A DNA stretch of 5,435 nt from DATAMF01 sp964472565 (GTDB lineage Bacteria; Chloroflexota; Anaerolineae; Aggregatilineales; Aggregatilineaceae). The notes beneath the pieces were generated by a model that was given only the letters and a program-made list of their open reading frames with translations, had not been told where the DNA came from and did no database searches. Shown here in pieces: positions 1 to 5,362 of this stretch. Made by a program: the position numbers and the translations under genes. Positions within the stretch are counted from its first letter, which is position 1, and each line of letters starts with the position of its first letter. The DNA lies in the NCBI GenBank assembly GCA_964472565.1, contig CAYYNB010000270.1, forward strand, positions 1 through 5,435, given 5' to 3'.

Positions 1-8
1 GCTGTCTG

Positions 9-54
9 CCCGGAGGGGGTCGCCAGGTAAAACCTGGCTCCTCACACGCCGGAG
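9..54 (+). ncRNA. Possible 3' part of a structured RNA (riboswitch-like)
   Basis: A perfect 7-bp hairpin occupies 22-38 (GCCAGGT, loop AAA, ACCTGGC). It can be nested in a GAGG/CCTC pairing (13-16 with 40-43), and CCGG occurs on both flanks (10-13 and 49-52). A terminator-like hairpin follows directly at 66-104. This is the layout of a structured RNA or riboswitch aptamer ahead of its expression platform. The GGTAAAACC core with the CTCCTCACACGCC stretch reminds me of the molybdenum-cofactor (Moco) riboswitch family. That is a recollection, not an alignment, and no molybdenum gene lies downstream here. The 5' part would lie beyond the window edge. It could equally be a transcribed intergenic palindrome. 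Confidence 0.25.
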
Positions 55-65
55 AAGCTTGATGC

Positions 66-104
66 CCCGCGCCCGCGCGGGTCACCCCGGCGCGGGTGCC
101 TTTT
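66..104 (+). terminator. Probable intrinsic terminator hairpin
   Basis: CCCGCGCC (66-73) pairs perfectly with GGCGCGGG (89-96) and is followed by TGCC and four T residues (101-104), which fits a GC-rich Rho-independent terminator. The same GGCGCGGG can instead pair with CCCGCGCC at 105-112 across an 8-base loop. A short palindrome CCCGCGCGGG (72-81) lies inside the first loop. The alternative pairings could make it a bidirectional terminator or a switch. The T-tract is short, so efficiency is uncertain. It would end transcription entering from the left of the window. Confidence 0.45.
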
Positions 105-175
105 CCCGCGCCGCCGATGATCCCGGCAATCCGGTCCCACCAAACGCACCCGGCAGCGTACCGAGCGGCAGAGCT

Positions 176-216
176 GCTTTTCGGGTGCGACGGTCGCTAA
201 CGCGACCAGAAAAAGC
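176..216. repeat. Imperfect inverted repeat / hairpin in leader
   Basis: An inner perfect stem GGTCGC (192-197) / GCGACC (202-207) closes a TAAC loop. An outer arm GCTTTTC (176-182) pairs with GAAAAAGC (209-216) with one bulged A. Because the outer arm ends in T or A runs, it could act as a weak terminator on either strand or as a leader RNA structure for the 358-3945 gene. Function unknown. Confidence 0.4.
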
Positions 217-262
217 GTTTGCGCCTATGCTCCCACTTTGTGCGTCATAGGCCAGTCGCTGA

Positions 263-291
263 TTGTCTCTGCCTCCAGAATCTTCTACCAT
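263..291 (+). promoter_or_regulatory. Weak sigma70-type promoter candidate
   Basis: TTGTCT (263-268) and TACCAT (286-291) are separated by 17 bp. Each matches four of six bases of the -35 and -10 consensus. It is placed about 65 bases upstream of the start codon at 358, past the terminator-like hairpin. The match is modest and could be chance; no operator is evident. Confidence 0.25.
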
Positions 292-345
292 AAGATATGA
301 GTTACCACTGAGCAGAACCAATGGTGGGGGTGAATCAACAGGGAA

Positions 346-352
346 AGAGGAG
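346..352 (+). promoter_or_regulatory. Ribosome binding site of the four-domain gene
   Basis: AGAGGAG lies five bases upstream of the ATG at 358. This strong Shine-Dalgarno match fixes the start, and the in-frame TGA at 331-333 excludes any earlier one. Confidence 0.8.
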
Positions 353-357
353 ACGCT

Positions 358-3300
358 ATGACACAACAAACAATCCTTGGTGTATTGGCAACAATCTTGC
401 TGGTAGTGACGCTTGTATTCCTGGGGCGGATCGGTGGTGGGGTAAGCGCTCAAGGTAACCCTACACCGTCCCCTGACCTTGAAGAGGCGCTGGAACTTGC
501 CCGCAACTTCTCTGGCAGCAACGCCGACTGGACGCCTGTGATCCAGGAATTCGATGGGATAGCGATGGTGCTGGTCCCGGCGGGATGTTTCATGATGGGG
601 AGCACGGACGAGCAGATTGAAGCGTCATTCCAGCTGTGTGAAACTCGATTTGGCGAAGAATGTAAGAGAAGCTGGTTTGAAGATGAAGCCCCGCTGCATA
701 CCGTGTGCTTTGAGGAACCGTTCTGGATCGACCGGTATGAAGTGACCAATGCTCAGTTTGAAACGTTTAAGGGTGTGGCAGAAAATTCTAGTTTTGAGAC
801 AGACCGCGACCGTCCCCGCGAGCGGATCAACTGGTCTGAAGCGAGCAATTTTTGCGAGAGCCGCGGCGGGCGACTGCCGACTGAAGCAGAGTGGGAATAT
901 GCAGCGCGTGGATCGGATGGCTGGCTGTATCCCTGGGGAAACGATTTTGCAGCGGAGCAGGTTGTACGCGATGCACAAACGGCGCATGTGGGTAGCAAAC
1001 CGGGTGGTGCATCATGGGTTGGGGCATTGGATCTGAGCGGGAATGTGTGGGAGTGGGTAGCTGACTGGTATGGTCCCTATTCGGTAGAACCGCAGAAGAA
1101 CCCTACGGGACCTCTTTTGGGTGATCTTCGCGTGCTGCGTGGCGGTGCATTGAGCAGCCTTGAGTATGGCATGCGCTCGACCATGCGCGCTGCGGATGAT
1201 CCCAATTATGGGGGAAATAGCGCGGCGGGGTTTCGATGCGCCCGATCCATGGATGCAACTAGCGCATTATCAGCCGCTACTGCCGAGCCGACGCCAGAAC
1301 CGACGCTGGTTGATCCTGAAACGGTTTCTCTTCCTGCCGGAGCACATAACGCCGATTGGACGCCGGTGATCCAAGAATTCGATGGCGTGGAGATGGTCCT
1401 GGTTCCGGCAGGCAGTTTTGAGATGGGCAGCACAGAGGATGAGATAGATTATGCGCTAGAACTGTGCCAGCAGGCGGCAGCGAGTGGGGCAGCATGTGAG
1501 CGAAGTTGGTATACGGATGAAGCCCCAACCAGTATGCAGAACTTTGCCACGCCGTTCTGGATTGACAAATATGAGGTGAGCCGTGCCCAATACCAGCAGT
1601 GTGTGGATGCGGGAAAATGCGATGCTGTACCCGCCTCCGATTATTCGACTGAACCAAACCAACCGATTAACCTTATGAATTGGTTCCTGGCGCAGGCCTA
1701 TTGTGAATGGCGTGGGGCGCGGTTGCCCACCGAAGCAGAATGGGAATACGCCGCGCGGGGGCCGGATCGTTTGTGGTTTCCGTGGGGAAATGAATTTGCC
1801 GACACACTGGCGAACCATTGTGATCGCAACTGTGGCGAGTCGGATTCGGGTTCAGGCTACAGTTATGTGAATGAAGAAAATGATGATGGGTATGCCATCA
1901 CGGCCCCAGCAGATAGCTATCCAGGTGGAGCTTCCTGGGTTGGTGCGCTGAACATGAGTGGAAATGTGTGGGAGTGGACTTATTCCTTGTATCAAGACTA
2001 CCCTTATGATATTGGAGATGGACGGGAGCAGGATACCGGTGACAGAACAAATGTCGCGCGTGTGCTGCGGGGCGGCTCGTTTGATGTTACTACGGTCTAC
2101 CTGCGCGCCGCCAATCGCGACTGGCTCATTCCCGTTCCCGGCCCCTCGCGCCGCAGTGTCGGTTTCCGCTGTGCCCGCTCAATGGATACAACTAGCGCAC
2201 TGCCAGCCGTTACTGCCGAGCCTACGCCAGAACCGACACCGGTTGAGCCTGAAACGGCTGCTCTTCCTGCCGGAGCACATAACACCGACTGGACGCCGGT
2301 GATCCAGGAGTTCGACGGCGTGGAGATGGTGTTGGTACCCGCCGGGTGCTTTATGATGGGTAGCACGGAAGATGAGATCGCCGCCCTGATCGAACAAGAA
2401 GACTCGGAGTGGGCAGCGTGGTACTGGAGCGAAAGTCCACAGCACCGCGTGTGTTTCGAGGCGTCGTTCTGGATGGGTCGAACTGAGGTGACTAACGCAC
2501 AGTACAGGCGATGTGTTGAAGCGGGCGGCTGTACGCCTCCGGATCCCAGGTACTACGATGATCCACAGTACGCTGATCATCCAGTGGTTTCGATATTCTG
2601 GCGCGAAGCCAACGCTTACGCCGCGTGGCTGGGCGAAACCACCGGTGCTGATGTGCGGCTGTTGACCGAAGCACAGTGGGAGTACGCGGCACGTGGACCG
2701 GATGGAGTGACGTACCCTTGGGGAAATGATGCTCCGACCTGTGAATTGGCAAATATTTCCGTTAATGGAGAAAGGTGCGCGAGTGCTACTTCGCCTGTGA
2801 CTCGCTATCCGGCTGGTATGTCGTGGGTGGGCGCGCTGAACATGAGTGGCAATGTCTGGGAATGGATCGCGGATTGGTATGGTGAATATCCGGCAGACCA
2901 GCAGGTGAACCCGGATGGTCCAGCATACGGTACCCGCCGGATGCTGCGCGGCGGCGGCTGGTTCAGCTCTGAGAGTTCTGCGCGGACGGCTACTCGCAAC
3001 GCGGACGATCCGCTCTATTGGAATGCGGTTGGGTTCCGGATCATGGTTGTTGGCTCGCTCAATGTCGATGCTTCGCTGCCTGCCATCCCCCCTGCACCTA
3101 TGCCAACCCCAACGCCGGTCAGTCCTGAGCAGGTTTTTCTCCCCGATGGATCGCAGAACACCGACTGGACGCCGGTGATCCAGGAGTTCGATGGGGTGGA
3201 GATGGTATTAGTTCCAGCGGGATGTTTCCAGATGGGAAGTACGGATGAACAGATCGAAGCGGCATTTCAGCAGTGTGAGGCTGAGTATGGGACTGGAAAT

Positions 3301-3945
3301 TGTGACCGAGGTTGGTATGAAGCCGAGAGACCGGCGCACGAAGTGTGCTTAGATGCCTATTGGATCGACCGGACAGAAGTGAGCAACGGGCAGTTTGAGG
3401 CATTCAACGGGCAGGCAGCAAACCCAAGCAGGTGGACAGAAGCCGAACGCCCGCGCGAGAAAATTACGTGGAGGGAAGCGCGTGATTTTTGTGAAAGTCG
3501 CGGAGCGCGTTTGCCAACCGAAGCGGAGTGGGAATACGCGGCGCGCGGACCGGAAGGCTGGATGTATCCGTGGGGGAACGAATGGGACGGCGCGCGGTTG
3601 AATTATTGTGATGTGAACTGTGACTACAATTGGCGCGATTCAAATGTGAATGATGGTTACGCGGAAACGGCCCCGGTAGGCAGCTATCCAGGCGGTGCGT
3701 CGTGGGTCGGCGCGCTGGACCTGAGCGGCAATGTGAGAGAGTTTGTGAGCAGCCTGTACCAGTCCTATCCGTATGATGCAGCAGACGGGCGCGAGAGTAA
3801 TACAGATATCAGTAAGGCGCGCGTGATGCGGGGCGGTTCGTGGTACGATGCCAATTACGACTACTTCCGTGCGTCCTACCGCAATTGGAACCTTCCGTAC
3901 AATTGGTTCCACTTTGACGGTTTCCGGTGTGTTCGTTCTTGGTGA
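358..3945 (+). CDS. Exported protein with four tandem FGE-sulfatase/SUMF1-like domains; putative DGR target
   Basis: This 1195-residue protein starts with a hydrophobic segment (about residues 6-23) and a signal-peptidase-like V-S-A site (29-31), so it is probably exported or membrane-anchored. The n-region lacks basic residues, which is unusual. Four FGE-sulfatase (C-type-lectin fold) domains follow, at about 57-298, 333-609, 644-898 and 936-1195. Each opens with DWTPVIQEFDG..MVLVPAG and carries FW(I/M)-(D/G)-(R/K)-x-EV, L(P/L)TEAxWEYAARG, YPWGN or FPWGN, GxSWVGALxxSGNV and RGG(S/G/A). Linkers are Pro/Thr/Glu-rich. True formylglycine-generating enzymes use a cysteine pair shortly after the RGGS motif; none of the four domains has one, so an enzymatic FGE role is unlikely and ligand binding or surface display is more likely (inference). 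Cysteines number 6, 8, 6 and 8 per domain, compatible with disulfides outside the cytoplasm. The C-terminal end resembles a DGR variable region. Stop TGA at 3943. Confidence 0.9.
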   Translation: MTQQTILGVLATILLVVTLVFLGRIGGGVSAQGNPTPSPDLEEALELARNFSGSNADWTPVIQEFDGIAMVLVPAGCFMMGSTDEQIEASFQLCETRFGEECKRSWFEDEAPLHTVCFEEPFWIDRYEVTNAQFETFKGVAENSSFETDRDRPRERINWSEASNFCESRGGRLPTEAEWEYAARGSDGWLYPWGNDFAAEQVVRDAQTAHVGSKPGGASWVGALDLSGNVWEWVADWYGPYSVEPQKNPTGPLLGDLRVLRGGALSSLEYGMRSTMRAADDPNYGGNSAAGFRCARSMDATSALSAATAEPTPEPTLVDPETVSLPAGAHNADWTPVIQEFDGVEMVLVPAGSFEMGSTEDEIDYALELCQQAAASGAACERSWYTDEAPTSMQNFATPFWIDKYEVSRAQYQQCVDAGKCDAVPASDYSTEPNQPINLMNWFLAQAYCEWRGARLPTEAEWEYAARGPDRLWFPWGNEFADTLANHCDRNCGESDSGSGYSYVNEENDDGYAITAPADSYPGGASWVGALNMSGNVWEWTYSLYQDYPYDIGDGREQDTGDRTNVARVLRGGSFDVTTVYLRAANRDWLIPVPGPSRRSVGFRCARSMDTTSALPAVTAEPTPEPTPVEPETAALPAGAHNTDWTPVIQEFDGVEMVLVPAGCFMMGSTEDEIAALIEQEDSEWAAWYWSESPQHRVCFEASFWMGRTEVTNAQYRRCVEAGGCTPPDPRYYDDPQYADHPVVSIFWREANAYAAWLGETTGADVRLLTEAQWEYAARGPDGVTYPWGNDAPTCELANISVNGERCASATSPVTRYPAGMSWVGALNMSGNVWEWIADWYGEYPADQQVNPDGPAYGTRRMLRGGGWFSSESSARTATRNADDPLYWNAVGFRIMVVGSLNVDASLPAIPPAPMPTPTPVSPEQVFLPDGSQNTDWTPVIQEFDGVEMVLVPAGCFQMGSTDEQIEAAFQQCEAEYGTGNCDRGWYEAERPAHEVCLDAYWIDRTEVSNGQFEAFNGQAANPSRWTEAERPREKITWREARDFCESRGARLPTEAEWEYAARGPEGWMYPWGNEWDGARLNYCDVNCDYNWRDSNVNDGYAETAPVGSYPGGASWVGALDLSGNVREFVSSLYQSYPYDAADGRESNTDISKARVMRGGSWYDANYDYFRASYRNWNLPYNWFHFDGFRCVRSW
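1259..1413 (+). repeat. Linker plus domain-head repeat, copy A
   Basis: This DNA encodes the linker between domains 1 and 2 and the head of domain 2. It is closely similar to 2191-2346; by eye about 15 mismatches fall in the first ~140 aligned bases. Shared peptides include TAEPTPEPT and LPAGAHN followed by DWTPVIQEFDGVEMVLVPAG. The head alone recurs at 526-585 and 3163-3222. The similarity points to relatively recent internal duplication within the gene, and such repeats also permit recombination that adds or removes domains. Confidence 0.85.
2080..2160 (+). other. Possible fossil variable region at the end of domain 2
   Basis: Residues 575-601, after RGGS and before GFRC, correspond to the variable stretch of domain 4. 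The block keeps the invariant-looking scaffold LRAANR..W..P..GFRCARS but differs at most of the other positions. Many variable codons end in C or T (GAT, GTT, ACT, GTC, GAC, CTC, ATT, GTT, GGC), with one TGG. Codons such as ACG and TCG break the pattern, as expected of an older region no longer exchanged, or of no DGR link at all. It is internal to the gene, so it would not be an active target. Confidence 0.35.
2191..2346 (+). repeat. Linker plus domain-head repeat, copy B
   Basis: This second copy of the linker/head unit joins domains 2 and 3. It differs from 1259-1413 mostly by silent or conservative changes. The third linker (about 3052-3162, PAPMPTPTPVSPEQ) keeps the composition but is clearly diverged in sequence, so the 1-2 and 2-3 junctions look younger than, or homogenised relative to, the 3-4 junction. 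Confidence 0.85.
3841..3942 (+). other. Candidate DGR variable region and flanking invariant tail
   Basis: Codons after RGGS (residues 1162-1187) read TGG TAC GAT GCC AAT TAC GAC TAC TTC, then later TAC, AAT, TGG, AAC, CTT, TAC, AAT, TGG, TTC, CAC, TTT, GAC. Nearly every presumed variable codon is NNC or NNT, or TGG, as produced when adenines of AAC/AAT/AGG template codons are randomised. Constant codons (CGT GCG TCC, CGC, CCG) are interspersed. The block is followed by GGTTTCCGG and ends at the stop, in the position of variable regions in known lectin-fold DGR targets, where the downstream GC-rich segment serves as initiation of mutagenic homing. This is pattern recognition; the template repeat and reverse transcriptase are not in the window. 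Confidence 0.55.
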
Positions 3946-3964
3946 GTACAGGTTTGCGAACTAG

Positions 3965-3969
3965 TGGAG
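3965..3969 (+). promoter_or_regulatory. Ribosome binding site of the second FGE-like gene
   Basis: TGGAG sits six bases before the ATG at 3976, in a 30-base gap after the stop of the previous gene. The gap has no terminator-like hairpin, so the two genes are likely co-transcribed. Confidence 0.65.
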
Positions 3970-3975
3970 TGAAAA

Positions 3976-4761
3976 ATGCCAGAAATGAAAGATATTCTGC
4001 CACCTCCATTTGAATGGATCGGGATTCCGGCAGGCCGGGTGGTGCTGACGCGAAAACAAGAGACCTTTGATGTTCCAGCGTTTGCTATCGCTAAATACCC
4101 CGTGACTAATGCTCAATACCAGGTCTTTGTGGATTCGATCGACGGCTACCAGGATCCGAGTTGGTGGGATTATTCAAAAGATGCACACACCTGGCGCGAA
4201 CAGAACTCGCAGCCTGTTCCTAGCAAATTTGCGGGAGATAATTGCCCTCGCGAAAGTGTGACTTGGTATGACGCGGTAGCGTTCTGCCGCTGGCTTACAG
4301 CTCGCCTGAAAGGTGCTAGTCCCCTTCTTCCTGAAACTTTACCTTATACATCAGAGCCAAACGAATGGTGGGTTATGCTCCCTACCGAGCAGCAGTAGCA
4401 GCGCGCAGCGCAAGGGGCTGATGGGCGTATCTATCCCTGGGGGAACAAGTTTGACCCGGAAAAGTGTAATACTTCTGAGGGCAGAATTTTGCACACTACC
4501 GATGTAGACCACTATCCTCAAGGTGCATCGCCGTTTGGAGTCATGGATATGAGCGGGAATGTCCAGGAATGGTGTTTGACTGTCTACAAAAACCCAATGA
4601 ACACCAGCCTGACTATTGTGGCAAGGCGAGTGCGACGCGGGGGGTCATGGGGCCAGCCTAAGAACTCTGCACGGGTTATCGCTCGCGACGAGTCCCATCC
4701 AATGATAGCATATATCGATACTGGTTTTTGGGTGGTGATTATTTCCCCTCCTGTTAAATAA
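3976..4761 (+). pseudogene. Single-domain FGE-sulfatase-like protein interrupted by an amber codon
   Basis: The frame runs 261 codons from ATG to TAA with a single internal TAG at 4396-4398 (codon 141). The reading frame is unchanged on both sides, so this is a nonsense change rather than a frameshift. The stop falls in the family motif LPTE-Q-Q-[W]-QRAAQG-DGR-YPWGN, exactly where Trp (TGG) is normal, so one G-to-A change explains it. Upstream motifs are IPAGRVVL, F.IAKYPVTNAQYQVFVD, ESVTWYDAVAFCRWL. Downstream motifs are YPWGN, GASPFGVMDMSGNVQEW, RRGGSW, ARVIARDESHP and DTGFWVV, covering a complete FGE-like domain. There is no signal peptide, so the product would be cytoplasmic, unlike its neighbour. 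No cysteine pair follows RGGSW, so formylglycine-generating activity is not expected. Alternatives are a sequencing error, amber suppression or translation of only the N-terminal 140 residues. Confidence 0.8.
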
Positions 4762-4762
4762 G

Positions 4763-5026
4763 GTGTTTTTGTTCTGCAGACCAGCCGTTTTCTGGGATTT
4801 CATTGAACCGGGCTGCCCTGCTCAGAATGCCTACATCGAGCGGTTCAATCGTACCTATCGCGAAGATGTCTTAGACGCTTATTTGTTCGATACCGTCTCG
4901 GAGGTGCGCGAGATCACAGAACCTTGGCGGTATGACTACAATCATGAACGGCCTCATGCAGCTTTAGCCGGGTTGTCACCCATTGCTTTTGCCGCTGCTG
5001 CCCTTATGCCCCGACTCTCCTTTTGA
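4763..5026 (+). pseudogene. IS3-family transposase (OrfB) C-terminal fragment
   Basis: Homology to the C-terminal part of the IS3-family DDE integrase starts near 4793 with DFIEPGCPAQNAYIERFNRTYR and continues through VLDAYLFDTVSEVREIT, YNHERPHAALAGLSP to the stop at 5024-5026. The Glu in NAYIERFN is the third catalytic acidic residue of the DDE triad. The two aspartates and all upstream parts, including the OrfA helix-turn-helix, are absent, so it is inactive. The fragment begins within about 30 bases of the preceding gene's stop. The first ~10 codons (from TTG/GTG-rich sequence) do not look like transposase and probably mark the truncation junction. No ribosome binding site is apparent. Confidence 0.85.
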
Positions 5027-5052
5027 TCGGTCCTAACTTTGGGGTCTTTACA
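4793..5052 (+). mobile_element. Right-end remnant of an IS3-family insertion sequence
   Basis: This stretch comprises the surviving 3' transposase segment and the short non-coding end that follows. The stop codon lies 26 bases from the proposed tip, a normal distance for IS3-family elements. The matching left end is not found in the window, so the rest was lost by deletion or the element was rearranged. The left boundary is set by where transposase similarity starts. Confidence 0.7.
5029..5052 (+). repeat. Probable terminal inverted repeat (right end) of the IS3 remnant
   Basis: GGTCCTAACTTTGGGGTCTT followed by TACA lies just after the transposase stop. Read on the other strand it begins TGTAAAGACCCCAAAGTTAG, the TGT...GACCCCAAA style of end seen in many IS3-family members, with the expected CA-3' tip. 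A left partner was not found, so the assignment rests on position and resemblance. Confidence 0.55.
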
Positions 5053-5063
5053 GTAAGACTTAA

Positions 5064-5357
5064 GACGAAATTTGTAGGCGCAAAAAGAGTTATCCTCACG
5101 TCGCTGCAAGTTTAACCGATGCCTCCTACCCCGAACTGACTGTCCAAGTTGCCCGCGCAGTCTTGCGCAAAAATATATACATGCAGATGCGCGACCTGCT
5201 GGGCATGTTCTTCACCGATAACCAGTTCATTGATCGGTATCCCGCCACCGATTTCCGCTTGCTGTATTTCGGAATCGATGCACTTCCGAAATTCCACATG
5301 GCTTTTGCAGAAGCTGTGTTACGCTGGTTGCACTCGCGTTCACAGTCTGAGGAATAA
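5064..5357 (+). pseudogene. Chimeric open frame: IS1182/DUF772-like transposase N-terminus joined to an unknown tail
   Basis: The frame is open from the codon after TAA 5061-5063 to TAA 5355-5357, about 97 codons, with no good ATG start. TTG 5163 and ATG 5181 are the only candidates and fall inside the similarity. ASYPELTVQVARAVL, then KNIYMQMRDLLGMFFTDNQF and DRYP (5121-5243) resemble the N-terminal helix region of IS1182-type (DUF772) transposases, where the next block is usually GQPAEAPWRLA. Here the sequence departs after DRYP into ATDFRLLYFGIDALPKFHMA and a C-terminal AEAVLRWLHSRSQSEE that I do not recognise. The abrupt change suggests a deletion or insertion junction near 5243. The family call is from memory of motifs. 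It may instead be a truncated host protein. Confidence 0.4.
5349..5353 (+). promoter_or_regulatory. Ribosome binding site for the partial gene at 5363
   Basis: GAGGA lies nine bases upstream of the ATG at 5363 and overlaps the last codons of the preceding frame, an operon-like arrangement. Confidence 0.4.
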
Positions 5358-5362
5358 AGCCG

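Larger units (their letters stand above)
113..345. other. Non-coding leader, no gene seen
   Basis: I see no gene in this stretch. A short plus-strand open frame (59-250) has low-complexity Ala/Pro/Arg-rich content, no ribosome binding site and overlaps the hairpins, so it is not called. An overlapping minus-strand frame is a shadow. The stretch holds one imperfect hairpin (176-216) and a weak promoter candidate (263-291). An in-frame TGA at 331-333 closes the reading frame of the downstream gene, so that gene cannot start earlier. Confidence 0.6.

Noticed and set aside
59..250. Short plus-strand open frame of 63 codons in the leader
   Set aside because: Ala/Pro/Arg-rich low-complexity product, no ribosome binding site, and it overlaps the terminator-like hairpins; no family resemblance.
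82..453. Minus-strand open frame overlapping the leader and the start of the large gene
   Set aside because: It is antisense to the well-supported start and signal segment of the 358-3945 gene, with no recognisable motif.
450..3912. Numerous antisense and out-of-frame open frames within the large gene
   Set aside because: They repeat at corresponding places in each domain and mirror the conserved coding DNA; shadows of the real frame.
358..3945. True formylglycine-generating (sulfatase-activating) enzyme
   Set aside because: The catalytic cysteine pair after RGGS is absent in all four domains, and no sulfatase gene is present in the window.
3976..4761. Frameshift or two separate genes in the second FGE-like locus
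   Set aside because: Both parts are in the same frame and the family motif is continuous across the TAG, so a single nonsense codon explains it.
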